DNA from: Synechococcales cyanobacterium C42_A2020_086
Lineage (GTDB): Bacteria > Cyanobacteriota > Cyanobacteriia > Elainellales > Elainellaceae
DNA length: 64,000 nucleotides
Direction of reading: 5' to 3'
Assembly: GCA_015272325.1 (NCBI GenBank)
Contig: JACYLU010000021.1
Location: 99,038-163,037 of the forward strand
The notes under the pieces were generated by a model, which saw nothing but the letters and a program-made list of their open reading frames with translations, was not told the DNA's origin and did not search any database. The position numbers and the translations under genes were made by a program. Position 1 is the stretch's first letter. Each line of letters opens with the position of its first letter. Below, in pieces: positions 18,801 to 28,453 of this stretch.

Positions 18801-19199
18801 CTAAATATCAGATCGTAAGTACGTCCGCACTTGAGATAGCAGCTCGTCAAAATCGATGGGCTTATGAATCAGTCCGTCGGCTCCTACAGCACTGCTATCC
18901 GCGGGGCTGCACTGGTCATAGCCGGTAATCAGCAAAATCGGCAGATCGGATAGCTCCGGGTGTTGGCGAACATGGCGCGTCACCTCGAAGCCGTTCATTT
19001 CAGGCATCATCACGTCTAGCAGCACGAGAGCAGGGGGAGCAGCCGCGATTTTTTTGAGGGCTACATGACCATTCTCAGCGATCTCGACCTGGTAGCCTTC
19101 GCTTTCCAAAACGGTCTGCAGCAGGAACGAATTATCGGCAATATCATCTACCACAAGAATGTGGTTTAGAGTAGTTGGATGGGAAACTGGCTTATTCAT
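18801..19199 (-). CDS. CheY-like single-domain response regulator
   Basis: This 132-residue protein is a receiver domain alone. It has the acidic pair Asp18-Asp19 (HILVVDDIADN), phosphoacceptor Asp62 in LLDVMMPEMNG, Thr in LLITGYD and Lys in LIHKPIDF. With no output domain it should relay phosphate or act by protein contact. It converges on the dam gene and has no kinase neighbour. The nearest kinases in the window are at 24650 and 3988, but no link can be shown. Confidence 0.9.
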   Translation of the reverse strand: MNKPVSHPTTLNHILVVDDIADNSFLLQTVLESEGYQVEIAENGHVALKKIAAAPPALVLLDVMMPEMNGFEVTRHVRQHPELSDLPILLITGYDQCSPADSSAVGADGLIHKPIDFDELLSQVRTYLRSDI

Positions 19200-19692
19200 C
19201 GCGGGTATTGATTTAACTCTCCGGTATAGCGTTACAGTTCAATTAGGATTCAGTTAATCTTTGATTTTTGAATTTACTTCACTAAAAATGCGCCAAAGAT
19301 GGCAGTAGCACTGGATCGCAGAGACATTCAGCAATTAGAGGCTACTTAGAATTCAGCTCAATGACAGCGTCAAGCCTGAAAGGAATCTGCCCTCAGGCTT
19401 CAATCTGGATAGCTAGGACTGCTTAATAACTGCTCAATAACAACTCAGTGGCTGAAAAGGCAGCCAAATCAGGGGACTCCCAGTGCAGTCCTCAATTAAC
19501 GGTGTTTAACTCCGTAACTTTCGTAACAATTTGTATAGTTCCATTGTCCTGAACTGGAGCTGGATCGAACTCTGGCGTGAGAAGGATCTTGGTTTCCTTC
19601 TACCTCTCTTAAGATAGATGTGGGTAAAGGGGATGGGGCAAGAGTAGTGCAGTGGAAAACTTGCGCTAATCAAGGTGCCCCAATGGCGGTGC
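19200..19692. other. Intergenic region, nothing recognised
   Basis: This gap of about 490 nt lies upstream of the receiver gene and downstream of the azoreductase gene. A 69-codon minus-strand frame at 19506-19715 overlaps the azoreductase end and has no recognisable features. No tRNA or stable RNA was found. Confidence 0.4.
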
Positions 19693-20337
19693 CTAGGTTC
19701 TTGATCCGCTGGCAACTAGTTCGGCAACTTGGCTACGTGCTTGAGCAATCGATTCAGCTAACCGTTGCCCACCCGTCTCATCGTTCTCTACTGTAATGAA
19801 GCTGATATCGGTAATGCCCAAAAAGCCGAAGACGGTTCGCAAGTAGGGATCTTGATAATTCATCGATTCGTAACGCTCACCGATACCATATCCAGAGGCA
19901 CCTCGGGCCGTAATGACAACCATCTTCTTCCCCAAGACCAGCGGCTTATAGGGAGAGTCCGCATCCTCTGGAGCAAAGTCAAAGGTGCGTCCAACCCGGA
20001 CAATTTGATCGATATAGGCTTTGAATCCACTGGGAACGCTGAAATTATACATGGGGATTCCCATAACGTAGATATCTGCTGCCAAAAACTCATCCACAAG
20101 TTGATCGCTCAACTGGATCGCGGCTCGTAATTGGGGGGTGTGGTGCTCAGGTGGCGTGAATGCAGCGGCAATCCAGTGCTCATCAATATGTGGAATGGGA
20201 TTGCGACCGATATCACGATAGGTAATTTGAGTATTCGGATTGTTGCGTTTCCACTGTTCAACAAACTCTTGAGTCAAGCGGCGAGACTGGGATCGCTCAG
20301 AGCGTGGACTAGAGTCAACATGCAATAGATGTAGCAT
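19693..20337 (-). CDS. azoR: FMN-dependent NADH-azoreductase
   Basis: The protein (214 residues from the ATG at 20337) is a flavodoxin-fold quinone/azo reductase. Family marks are HVDSSPRSERSQSRRLT at the FMN phosphate site, PMYNFSVPSGFKAYIDQI, and the YEPYLR-like NYQDPYLRTVFGFLG. AzoR enzymes use NADH and FMN to reduce quinones and azo bonds, probably against thiol or oxidative stress. A TTG six codons upstream is possible, but MLHLLHVDSS is the usual start. It is divergent from an AraC-type gene, which may regulate it. Confidence 0.92.
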   Translation of the reverse strand: MLHLLHVDSSPRSERSQSRRLTQEFVEQWKRNNPNTQITYRDIGRNPIPHIDEHWIAAAFTPPEHHTPQLRAAIQLSDQLVDEFLAADIYVMGIPMYNFSVPSGFKAYIDQIVRVGRTFDFAPEDADSPYKPLVLGKKMVVITARGASGYGIGERYESMNYQDPYLRTVFGFLGITDISFITVENDETGGQRLAESIAQARSQVAELVASGSRT

Positions 20338-20516
20338 TGTCTTTTTTGGTTTCAATTATCTCGTTGACGTTTCTAGCTTAGATATATAGAGCGTACTCAG
20401 CTACTTCATTCTTGTGACGCTATCAAAATCTTGCGATCGGTTTTGAAATCTCACGGCAAAGGCTATGCTAAAAGCACTTACAATCAGAAGCAGAATAATT
20501 TAGCTGCTACAGGTTC

Positions 20517-21392
20517 ATGATGGAGCTAGCTGCAACTCAACCTCTTGAATGTGCTTATTCACCTCTGCTGTCTAGCCAGAATCAAGGCTGGGATTTCATT
20601 TCGGTTGAGCAATTTCAGAACCCATCGGGGGAAGGGGAAACCTATTACCCCAATGAACATGCTATTTGTCTGTCTCTGGCTGCTCGACCCGTTCGCTTTC
20701 TGCAGATTAAGGGTGGCAAATCCCATCAGAGCCTGTACGGGAAAGGAGATATCTCGATCACGCCGGCCGAAATGCCGTTTTTTGCCCGCTGGCAAGGAGA
20801 CGATCACTACCTGCACATTCGGATTGCTTCCCAGTTTGTACGGCGGGTTGCGGAAGAAGCACTCGCTCTAGATCCTGACTCATTGGAATTACGTCCCGAG
20901 TTTCGCACCCGCGATCCGCAGATTGAGTCGATAGGTCTACTGTTGTTGGCTGAACTGCAGCAGCCGCAATTGGGCAGCAGGCTCTACGTCGAATCCTTAG
21001 CGAATGCATTTGCCGTGCATTTACTGCGGCATTATGCGGTTAGCCCTTTCCGTCCACCTCGTGCGGCAGGTGAATTGCTTCAGCATCAGCTGCTACAAGT
21101 TCTAGACTTTATCCAGGAGCATTTAGAACAAGAGATCAAACTGGCTGATCTTGCTGCGCTCGTTGGTGTCAGTCCGTTTCATTTCAGCCATTTGTTTAAA
21201 CAAACAACCGGCTTTTCCCCCTATCAGTATTTGCTGCAGCAGCGCATCGAACGGGCAAAGCAATTGCTGAAACAAACCAATTACTCGATTATGGAAATCG
21301 CTCTGCTTTGCGGCTTCAACAGCCACAGCCATTTGAGCAAACAATTTCGCCAGCGAATGGGGATGTCGCCCAAAGCGTATCGGGACTATTAG
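20517..21392 (+). CDS. AraC-family transcriptional regulator
   Basis: The 291-residue protein has an N-terminal sensing part and a C-terminal AraC domain with two helix-turn-helix units (about 193-290). The latter reads FIQEHLEQEIKLADLAALV, SPFHFSHLFKQTTGFSPYQYL and IALLCGFNSHSHLSKQFR. The sequence ends in MSPKAYRDY, the usual end of this domain. It is divergent from the azoreductase gene, 179 nt apart, a common arrangement for a regulator and its target. The inducer is unknown. Confidence 0.9.
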   Translation: MMELAATQPLECAYSPLLSSQNQGWDFISVEQFQNPSGEGETYYPNEHAICLSLAARPVRFLQIKGGKSHQSLYGKGDISITPAEMPFFARWQGDDHYLHIRIASQFVRRVAEEALALDPDSLELRPEFRTRDPQIESIGLLLLAELQQPQLGSRLYVESLANAFAVHLLRHYAVSPFRPPRAAGELLQHQLLQVLDFIQEHLEQEIKLADLAALVGVSPFHFSHLFKQTTGFSPYQYLLQQRIERAKQLLKQTNYSIMEIALLCGFNSHSHLSKQFRQRMGMSPKAYRDY

Positions 21393-21439
21393 CTTTTCTT
21401 GCTTCGCCTAGGGGCAAACAATGGCAGATTGGGTTACAG

Positions 21440-21463
21440 ATCTGGTCATAAATCTGGTCATAA
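21440..21463. repeat. Exact 12-bp tandem repeat before a start codon
   Basis: ATCTGGTCATAA occurs twice without a spacer and ends 9 nt before the ATG of the GNAT gene at 21473. It therefore covers the place where the ribosome site or an operator would lie. Confidence 0.85.
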
Positions 21464-21472
21464 ACTATAAAC

Positions 21473-22012
21473 ATGATTCCAGACCTAACTATCCGCCCAG
21501 AGATTCCTGCTGATTGTGCCCCTATTCGGTCATTGATTACTGCTGCTTTTCTCAAAGCATCCCATACAAGCCACACCGAGTCCCTCATTGTCGATGCTCT
21601 GCGAAGCTCAGGTAACCTGACGCTTTCGTTGGTAGCCGAGGTCAACGGTCAACTCGTTGGGCATGTTGCCATTTCTCCGGTCACTCTCTCGGAGGGAAAC
21701 CAAGGGTGGTATGGTCTAGGTCCGGTGGCGGTTGCACCCAAGCATCAAGGTCAAGGTATCGGTACCCAGCTGATTCAACGGGCATTAGCCGCCCTACGAG
21801 AGTTCGGTGCAGCAGGATGTGTTGTGCTGGGTGAACCACAGTACTATCGCCGCTTTGGGTTTCAGGAGGTGCCCAACTTGCGGTTGCCCGGCGTGCCACC
21901 AGCCTATTTTCAAGCCATAGCGTTCGATGCCCAATTGCCCCAAGGCGTGGTCTCCTATCATGAGTCCTTTCAGGTGCAGCACAAGGCTGGAGAATCTCCA
22001 CTCCCAGAATGA
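21473..22012 (+). CDS. GNAT family N-acetyltransferase, YhbS-like
   Basis: The 179-residue protein has the GNAT core: LSLVAEVNGQLVGHVAISPV (beta strands), GLGPVAVAPKHQGQGIGTQLI (acetyl-CoA pyrophosphate loop HQGQGIG) and LGEPQYYRRFGF. The last motif is typical of the YhbS-like subgroup. It would move an acetyl group from acetyl-CoA to an unknown amine. The start is an ATG directly after a 12-bp tandem repeat, with no clear Shine-Dalgarno sequence. Confidence 0.85.
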   Translation: MIPDLTIRPEIPADCAPIRSLITAAFLKASHTSHTESLIVDALRSSGNLTLSLVAEVNGQLVGHVAISPVTLSEGNQGWYGLGPVAVAPKHQGQGIGTQLIQRALAALREFGAAGCVVLGEPQYYRRFGFQEVPNLRLPGVPPAYFQAIAFDAQLPQGVVSYHESFQVQHKAGESPLPE

Positions 22013-22083
22013 TTTTTCAACCTGAAAATGGACTTTTGGCAGGGGGACCGAGTTGTGTGGTGGATTGAGTGGGTTGCTCTTAG

Positions 22084-22848
22084 TTAGCTGAGATCGCCAA
22101 ATCGCTGACGATAGTGAGCAAGCAGTGCTTCTGCGTCCATAGCACGTTGTTCTGCGTTTGTGGCGCGCTGTTCTGCCGTGATGCGCTGTTGTTGCTCTAG
22201 GAGTGCTGCCTCCTCGGGTGTAGGGACCCGTTGCCCCTCTGGGGTAAACAAGCGGAGTTTGCCGGCGTCTACCCCTAGAAAAAGCTGAAGTTGATGGCTC
22301 CAGCGCCATCCTTGCGGATTGGGTTCAATCGGTACATACTGCCCATCGATGAGATGAAATCCGGCAAACTCCAAAGTGTAGGGATCAAACCAGAAGTAAT
22401 CTGGCACGCGAAAGGTATCTTGATAGACCTGCTTTTTGAGACCACGATCGATTTTGGCAGTTGAGTCTGAGAGCAGCTCAATTATTACATTGGGATATTT
22501 ACCGTCCTCTTCCCACACCACCCAACTCTTGCGTGATTTGCGTTCGGTATTAAGGACAACAAAGAAATCAGGTCCCCTAAAATCTTCCGACTTACGCTGG
22601 TTGGGGCTGTAGTAGATAGTGAGATTGCCCGCCGCAAAGTAGTCGTTGCGCTCACGCCAGAGCCAGTCTAGACAGGAGAGGAGCAGCAAGAGCTGCCGCA
22701 AGTGCAGGTCAGTTTCTAAGGGAGGCTCGTCACTGTAGAGGTCGCTGGGAGGGAAAAGAGTTTCTGATCCATCCTGAGCGGTCTCATCCTCTGCTAACGC
22801 AGCAAGAGGTGATTCCGGAGGGGGAGCGTCCTGATTGGCAACAGACAT
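22084..22848 (-). CDS. Uma2 family protein with coiled-coil tail
   Basis: This 254-residue Uma2/DUF820 protein shows GPDFFVVLN, the conserved YPNVIIELLSDSTAKIDRGLKK segment with the catalytic-like Glu and Lys, and VPDYFWFDPYTLEFAGF. The C-terminus is a Gln/Arg/Glu-rich coiled coil (about 210-250) with repeated AEQRAT/AEQRAM units. The fold is that of PD-(D/E)XK nucleases; whether the protein cuts DNA is unknown. It ends near the convergent GNAT gene. Confidence 0.85.
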   Translation of the reverse strand: MSVANQDAPPPESPLAALAEDETAQDGSETLFPPSDLYSDEPPLETDLHLRQLLLLLSCLDWLWRERNDYFAAGNLTIYYSPNQRKSEDFRGPDFFVVLNTERKSRKSWVVWEEDGKYPNVIIELLSDSTAKIDRGLKKQVYQDTFRVPDYFWFDPYTLEFAGFHLIDGQYVPIEPNPQGWRWSHQLQLFLGVDAGKLRLFTPEGQRVPTPEEAALLEQQQRITAEQRATNAEQRAMDAEALLAHYRQRFGDLS

Positions 22849-23032
22849 GGCAAGACGGGCAGAAACAGTACAACTATTCTACTGAATTTTGCAGGGGGCA
22901 ATGGTAGCCAAGGGACAAATCGCACTAGTACAGAGAGATTGCTGGTGAACGTTGCACCGCGGCGGTTATTGAGGTCATCTTGTGCTCTACCAATCAATAA
23001 ACCGAATCAATACTCTGTAAAACTGCAGAAAA

Positions 23033-23554
23033 TCAGCTCGGCTGGGCAACAGGCTGCTGAAGTGTGTAAAACACTAGTTCCTGTCCTGCGTTCGTCACCT
23101 GTTTCTGAAAGGTCATGCCGAGGCGTTGCATAACGGCTATTGAGGCGGTGTTGGCTGCATTGGCGCTGGCGGAGATAGTATCAAAGCCATAGCTTTGGAA
23201 ACCGTAGGTTAGCATGGTGCGGGCCATTTCGGTGGCTAGTCCATGTTTCCAATAGCGGCTTGCCAGTCCATAAATGAGTTGCACTTCGGGTGGGTCGAAA
23301 AAGGGCCAATAGCCAGTGAAGCCAACGGGCGTCTTGTGAGGCTTTAGCCGGGCTATCCAGATGCCGTAGCGATGCTCTTGAAATGCAGCGACACTTTGGT
23401 CCAGCATTTTCTGAATCTGCTCTAGAGGGAGGATCTGGTCATCACAGAGGTACTTTCGCACCGCAGGCTCTGCCCAGATTGTGTAAAGTGCCTGAGCATC
23501 CAATTCAGTAGCCGGAGTTAACCAGAGTCGAGGGGTTTCAATCAGGGGAGTCAT
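23033..23554 (-). CDS. GNAT acetyltransferase, RimJ/RimL-like
   Basis: The 173-residue protein opens with IETPRLWLTPATELDAQALYTIW, the standard start of RimJ/RimL-type acetyltransferases. YGLASRYWKHGLATEMARTMLTYGF forms the acetyl-CoA loop, and SIAVMQRLGMTFQ is the usual C-terminal motif. Members acetylate protein N-termini or small amines; the substrate here is unknown. It is unrelated in subgroup to the GNAT protein at 21473. Confidence 0.88.
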   Translation of the reverse strand: MTPLIETPRLWLTPATELDAQALYTIWAEPAVRKYLCDDQILPLEQIQKMLDQSVAAFQEHRYGIWIARLKPHKTPVGFTGYWPFFDPPEVQLIYGLASRYWKHGLATEMARTMLTYGFQSYGFDTISASANAANTASIAVMQRLGMTFQKQVTNAGQELVFYTLQQPVAQPS

Positions 23555-23822
23555 GAATACTGTATCTAGCTGCTTGCTCGGTGGGGTAGTGCTAAGAGAA
23601 AACTCCGCGGAGCGCGGGCTTCACTCCACGGAGAAGATTGGAGCGCGGCAGGGGGGCTTCAGCCGCTAGAGTGTGCTTAGATCTCGGAACTTGAAGGACA
23701 ACTGATGACACAACGCAACATGCTTGAGTTATCAGTCTGCAATCAGTCTAGACAATCCAGGAGGAGATGTCTGTGGGAAAAAGTAAGAAAAGGTCAGATC
23801 TCTTGTCCATTGATTGCGAAGG
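23555..23822. other. Gap with a GC-rich inverted repeat
   Basis: CTCCGCGGAG and CTCCACGGAG (about 23607-23636) can pair with one mismatch, and each is nearly palindromic on its own. It may be a terminator of the upstream receiver-PAS gene. No coding frame is seen. Confidence 0.35.
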
Positions 23823-24644
23823 CTAATGATCCGTAGACTCGTTGCCCCCAGGAGACGACACAACGCCGTCGATGCAGTCCTCCTCAGCATTCCAGTAAGC
23901 AGATATCAACCCTGCCTGCTCCGATCCATCGCGCCGAATCAAGCGAGTGCTGTAGCGGTGGATTTCGCCGTCCGTTAGCAGCAGAGTCAGCAGTTGCTCA
24001 CGACTCTGAAACTGTAGCCAAGACCATGCTGCTGCTGCCATCAACTCTGAAGTAGAGTCATAGTCCAGCAGGGTCAGCAACTGAGCGTTCACCTCTAGCA
24101 ATCTGCCCTCGCGATTGACGCGGAAGCTGCCAACCAACGTGTTGTGGAAGAAATGGCGCCAGCGCGTCTCGCTCTGCTGCAAGCGGGCGGTGAGTTGTTC
24201 TGCGTGCTGTTGGGCGTGGGTTAGGCGGTGCTGCTGTTCCTGAAGCTGCTGTTGCAGGTGGCGGATGGTTAAGGCATTCTCTACGCGAGCAAACACCTCT
24301 TCCTCGCTAAAGGGCTTAGTAATGTAGTCAATACCGCCGACGGCAAACGCCTTGACCTTATCTAAGACTTCATCGAGGGCGCTGATAAAAATAACCGGAA
24401 TATCTCGCGTGGTCGCCATCGCTTTCAAGTGCTGACAGACTTCGTAGCCGCTCATGTTCGGCATGCGAATATCCAGCAGGATCAAGTCCGGAGGATTTGC
24501 CTGTGCCGTTTTCAATGCCATCTGCCCATCGATGACCCGCCGCACTTCGTAGCCTTGCTCGGTCAGCATTGCCGAGAGCAGCCGCAGGTTGTTGGGGGTG
24601 TCGTCTACCAGCAGAATATTACCTCTGGGGAAAGCAGCCGTCAT
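23823..24644 (-). CDS. Response regulator with PAS output domain
   Basis: The 273-residue protein has a receiver domain (about 8-125) with Asp14-Asp15, phosphoacceptor Asp58 in LLDIRMPNMSG and Lys in YITKPFSEE. A coiled coil rich in Gln (about 128-160) and a PAS domain (about 160-265) follow. There is no DNA-binding or enzymatic output domain. It starts 5 nt after the stop of the hybrid kinase, so it is its operon partner and probable phosphate acceptor. The PAS domain could be for ligand sensing or dimerisation. Confidence 0.9.
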   Translation of the reverse strand: MTAAFPRGNILLVDDTPNNLRLLSAMLTEQGYEVRRVIDGQMALKTAQANPPDLILLDIRMPNMSGYEVCQHLKAMATTRDIPVIFISALDEVLDKVKAFAVGGIDYITKPFSEEEVFARVENALTIRHLQQQLQEQQHRLTHAQQHAEQLTARLQQSETRWRHFFHNTLVGSFRVNREGRLLEVNAQLLTLLDYDSTSELMAAAAWSWLQFQSREQLLTLLLTDGEIHRYSTRLIRRDGSEQAGLISAYWNAEEDCIDGVVSSPGGNESTDH

Positions 24645-24649
24645 AGGAT

Positions 24650-27600
24650 TCAGGAAGATGGAGGATCGATCAGAGGAGTGGTGAGGTCCAAAATGGCGTC
24701 CCAGCGGAACTGAGACACGAGTTCTGCTAAGGCGTCGGCAGTCGCGGCAGCAGAGTCGGGCAACTGCTGCAGGAGTTCAGCCATTTGCTGTTCGTCGGTA
24801 CAGAGGGCAACCTGATGCAGCTGCTGTAGCCAGGGTCGGGGCAGCGTTGCCAACCTCTCTGCGGTCAACTCATAGGATGGCGACGGCTCAGGCTGCGTAG
24901 ATTCGTCATAGAGATAGCGGACACCGAGATGCTGTGCCATCTTCTCGAAAATATCTTTTTCTTGGTATGGTTTGCGTACTAAATCATCACAACCCGCAGC
25001 CAGAATCTTGCCCTGCTGTTCCTCAAAAGCGCTAGCTGTTAAGGCAATAATTTTGGTAATCGGCATCTCTGATTTTGATACGCACCAATCACGACTTTGG
25101 TTTTTTGAAGATTCAGAACTATCTGGCTCTTGTGTTCTTGTTCTGTGGCTGCGCTCCAATTCGCGAATCCGTTGGGTAGCTAGATAACCATTCATCACGG
25201 GCATTCGCATATCCATCCAAATCAAGTGAGGATGCCAGGTTTGCCATTGGGTAATGGCTTCTTCTCCATTGGTAGCCGTTTGGGTGATGAAGCCAACGGT
25301 ACTGAGCAAGCGCACCATTAGCAACCGATTTTCTGGGCGGTCGTCTACTACCAGAACACGATAGATGGGCTGCCCGGGTGCCAGATGCAGCACGCGCCGA
25401 TGCACGGCAGGCAGCGCCAACTGGGGAGGTGCCAACTCTATCGGAATGGTAAAGCGAAAGATCGATCCCTGCCCTAGGCGACTTGTGACTTTTAGGTCTC
25501 CGCCCATCAGACGCACAAACTGATGGCTAATCGCCAACCCCAGCCCGGTTCCCTCACCGGATTGCAACCCCGACATCGTCTGGATAAACGGCTGAAACAG
25601 CTGATCCAGGTCTTCGGGTGCAATACCGCAGCCCGTGTCTTCCACTTGGCAGATTAGCTTTAGTGCAGCAAAGGGTTCCACGCTCACTCGCAGCGTCACT
25701 CCGCCGGTTTGGGTAAACTTGACGGCATTGCCCAGCAGGTTGATCAAGACCTGCCGCAGTTTACCTTCGTCGGTCAATACATAGCGGGGTAAATCGGGGG
25801 CGAGATCGAACGTAATCGAAAGCTGCTTGGCGCGGGTACGCATTTGAAACATCTCATAGAGTGTTTGCAGCAGTCGGTGTAAATCGAAGGGGTCCCGATT
25901 CAGCACAATCCGGCCCGCTTCGATTTTGGACATTTCCAGCACGTCATTGATTAAGTTGAGCAGATGCTCCCCGCTGTGGTTGATGGTGGAGAGCGCTTCG
26001 CGCTGGCTAGCACTGAGCGTCGTGTCGCGTTCCATGAGCTGGGCAAAGCCAAGGATAGCGTTGAGGGGTGTCCGCAGTTCGTGGCTCATGTTGGCTAGGA
26101 AAATGCTCTTGGCGCGGTTGGCGGCTTCGGCGGCATCTTTGGCAACCAGCAGCGAGGTTTCGGCATGTTTACGCTCTAGCTCGGCTCCCGCTCGCGCTGC
26201 AAAGATTTTGAGAATCAGCTCTCGTCCTGGATCCGGTGGCATCGGCTTCACATCCATGACGGCCAGGTGCCCTAGGATATTGCCCGAGGAACCCAGTAAA
26301 GGGGCCCCCAGATAGCTTTCTGCCTGGATCGCCAGCAGTTCTTTGGCGTCGGGAAACAGCGTGGGTAATTGGGCAGGTAGGTAATACACTGCTCCGGCGA
26401 GAACGGCAGCGCAGGGTGCGGTTTGCACATTGCATTCAAAATTATCGCCGGCTCGATCGCCCTGCCAAAAGGCCAGCGTGCGGATCCGGGTTTTCGCCTC
26501 GTTGATCACGGTAGCCACCACGGCATAGCGAACCTGCAACACTTCCGCCAAGTAGCGAACGCAGGAGGAGAAGAACTCATCGCCGGTTGTGGCGGCCGTG
26601 CCTTCCACAATCAGCCGCAGGGCTTGCTCACGATGCTGGCGTTCGGTAATGTCTTCGGAGACAGCCAGAATATGGGTAGCTTGACCTTCAGCATCGTAGA
26701 GGGGCAGTTTCCAGCCGCGCACCAAAATTCGCTCCGGACCTTCGCCAATCCAGTGATCTGGAAACTCAAGCAGGGCTCCGTGCTGCAGAGCGGCTTGATC
26801 TTCCTGCCGGTGGTAGTCAGCCTGCTCAGGCGGGATCAGCTCGTAGTCGTTGCGCCCTAGAGCCTGCTCTCGAGAAACGCCTAGCACCCGTTCCGAGCTT
26901 TGGTTAATCAAGACGTAGCGGAAGTCATTTTGGACATCTTTAGCAAACAGTGCCAAAGGAATGCTGTTGATTACGCTGTCGAGAAATTGCTGCGATCGGC
27001 GCAGTTCTGTCTCTAGCCGCTGGCGTTCGCTAATCTCTATATGCAAATGCTCGTTGAGATGCTGCAGGGTGAGGGTGCGCTCTTCCACCTTGGCTTCCAA
27101 GTCGGTGTAGAGGACGCGCAACTGTTCGATCATTTGGTTAAATACCCGGGCCAAGGTGCCAATTTCATTGTCCATCAGCACCGGAGCTGTCGAGGTGAGA
27201 TCACCTGCCGCAACTTGGGTGGCCGTCTGGGTAATGGCTAAAATCGGGTGGGCAATGCGGCGCGTGCCAAAATAGACGCCCACAGCCAGCAGCCCGGCTA
27301 GCCCCAGTCCTGTAAAAAAGATAGTTTGCGCCAACTGCCGTGCCGGAGCAAAAGCTTCCTGGGTGCTAATTTCTGCAAGCAGCGCCAGATCGTGCTTCTC
27401 CAGCCAGCGATAGACGCCGAGCACCTCAATCCCTTGATAGTTGAGGTACACCCCTGCGCCGTTGTGCCCCCGTGCCGCCTGCTCAATGCCTTCACTATAG
27501 ATACCCTGGAGGTGCTGGTTCCATGATTCGCCGGAAACAAAAACGTTGTAGCGTTCGAAGGTATTGCCTTGATTGGGCAGCGTGTTGCCCACTAGATAGG

Positions 27601-28240
27601 TTTCGCCGGTTTCTCCTAAGCCGGTGCGTTTGCGAATAATCTCGTCAATACGGCTGAGATCTAAATGGGTTGCTAGCACGCCAATTTGCTTGCCGTTGAC
27701 GTCGAGCACGGGAGTAGCAAAGGTCATTCTGGGCTGCCCGGTGGTCGGTGATGGGTAGAAATTGGGCAAGAAGGCGAGATTGGGATCTTGAGGTAAATAG
27801 CTGTACTGCACCAGCGATTCATAGGTGTTTTGGGCAGTACGGTTCGTGGAAAACAGCACCTTGCCGCCATTTGTCAGCACTAGCATTTCCTCCAGGCTGG
27901 AGTGGTTGTCGGCAATTGGCGTCAGCGAGGCGGAAAGATGCTGATGCGCTTGCTGCTGTTGCTGGAGTGGCAGTTTAGGCTGGAGCAGCAGTGGTGCAAA
28001 TTCCTTGACTTCTGGAAGTTGAGCAAACGTCGAGATCTCTTCGCGCTGGTCTTCAATCCAGCGGTTCAGCTCGTCTTCTTTGAGGGTGGCGGTTAAACTG
28101 AGGCGCTCAAAGATTGACTGCTTCAGGGCTTCTCGAGCTTGCAGAAAAGCGACCAAGCAAATCGTGCCCACTGAGACAAAGGACAGCAGCAGGTAATATC
28201 CAATCAGTTGAACGATCAGGCTGCGTTTCCAGGTATGCAT
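24650..28240 (-). CDS. Hybrid histidine kinase dCache-HAMP-PAS-GAF-HK-REC
   Basis: The 1196-residue kinase has a membrane helix at about 9-33, a periplasmic dCache-like sensor (about 36-300), a second helix (about 306-326) and HAMP (about 327-380). PAS (about 420-535) and GAF (about 540-690) follow, then HisKA with His720 in SHELRTPLN, HATPase (NLLGNAVKF, DTGCGI, GTGLGLAIS) and a receiver with Asp1010 in WMDMRMPVMNG. A polar insert of about 25 residues interrupts the receiver after RELERSHR. The C-terminal 60 residues (WLQQLHQVALCTDEQQ onward) form a helical module also found in the AAA protein at 29850. It is followed by its regulator and preceded, 213 nt away, by a solute-binding lipoprotein that may feed its sensor domain. 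Confidence 0.93.
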   Translation of the reverse strand: MHTWKRSLIVQLIGYYLLLSFVSVGTICLVAFLQAREALKQSIFERLSLTATLKEDELNRWIEDQREEISTFAQLPEVKEFAPLLLQPKLPLQQQQQAHQHLSASLTPIADNHSSLEEMLVLTNGGKVLFSTNRTAQNTYESLVQYSYLPQDPNLAFLPNFYPSPTTGQPRMTFATPVLDVNGKQIGVLATHLDLSRIDEIIRKRTGLGETGETYLVGNTLPNQGNTFERYNVFVSGESWNQHLQGIYSEGIEQAARGHNGAGVYLNYQGIEVLGVYRWLEKHDLALLAEISTQEAFAPARQLAQTIFFTGLGLAGLLAVGVYFGTRRIAHPILAITQTATQVAAGDLTSTAPVLMDNEIGTLARVFNQMIEQLRVLYTDLEAKVEERTLTLQHLNEHLHIEISERQRLETELRRSQQFLDSVINSIPLALFAKDVQNDFRYVLINQSSERVLGVSREQALGRNDYELIPPEQADYHRQEDQAALQHGALLEFPDHWIGEGPERILVRGWKLPLYDAEGQATHILAVSEDITERQHREQALRLIVEGTAATTGDEFFSSCVRYLAEVLQVRYAVVATVINEAKTRIRTLAFWQGDRAGDNFECNVQTAPCAAVLAGAVYYLPAQLPTLFPDAKELLAIQAESYLGAPLLGSSGNILGHLAVMDVKPMPPDPGRELILKIFAARAGAELERKHAETSLLVAKDAAEAANRAKSIFLANMSHELRTPLNAILGFAQLMERDTTLSASQREALSTINHSGEHLLNLINDVLEMSKIEAGRIVLNRDPFDLHRLLQTLYEMFQMRTRAKQLSITFDLAPDLPRYVLTDEGKLRQVLINLLGNAVKFTQTGGVTLRVSVEPFAALKLICQVEDTGCGIAPEDLDQLFQPFIQTMSGLQSGEGTGLGLAISHQFVRLMGGDLKVTSRLGQGSIFRFTIPIELAPPQLALPAVHRRVLHLAPGQPIYRVLVVDDRPENRLLMVRLLSTVGFITQTATNGEEAITQWQTWHPHLIWMDMRMPVMNGYLATQRIRELERSHRTRTQEPDSSESSKNQSRDWCVSKSEMPITKIIALTASAFEEQQGKILAAGCDDLVRKPYQEKDIFEKMAQHLGVRYLYDESTQPEPSPSYELTAERLATLPRPWLQQLHQVALCTDEQQMAELLQQLPDSAAATADALAELVSQFRWDAILDLTTPLIDPPSS

Positions 28241-28453
28241 TGTCCACCCGCACGTTACTCATACGTTGTCAAGATAGCAACACCTAAGCGAGTAGCCTCA
28301 GGAAATTTGTAACGAAAGTAAATGTTAATTCCAGGAAGAAAAATCAAGCGATGGCAGCAGCAGCAAAACTGAGATGCTTTGCATCCTACCTCAGGACATC
28401 GGGAATGACAAATCTGGATTGAGCCTTGAGCCAGGTGCTAGCGTTAGCGCCAG

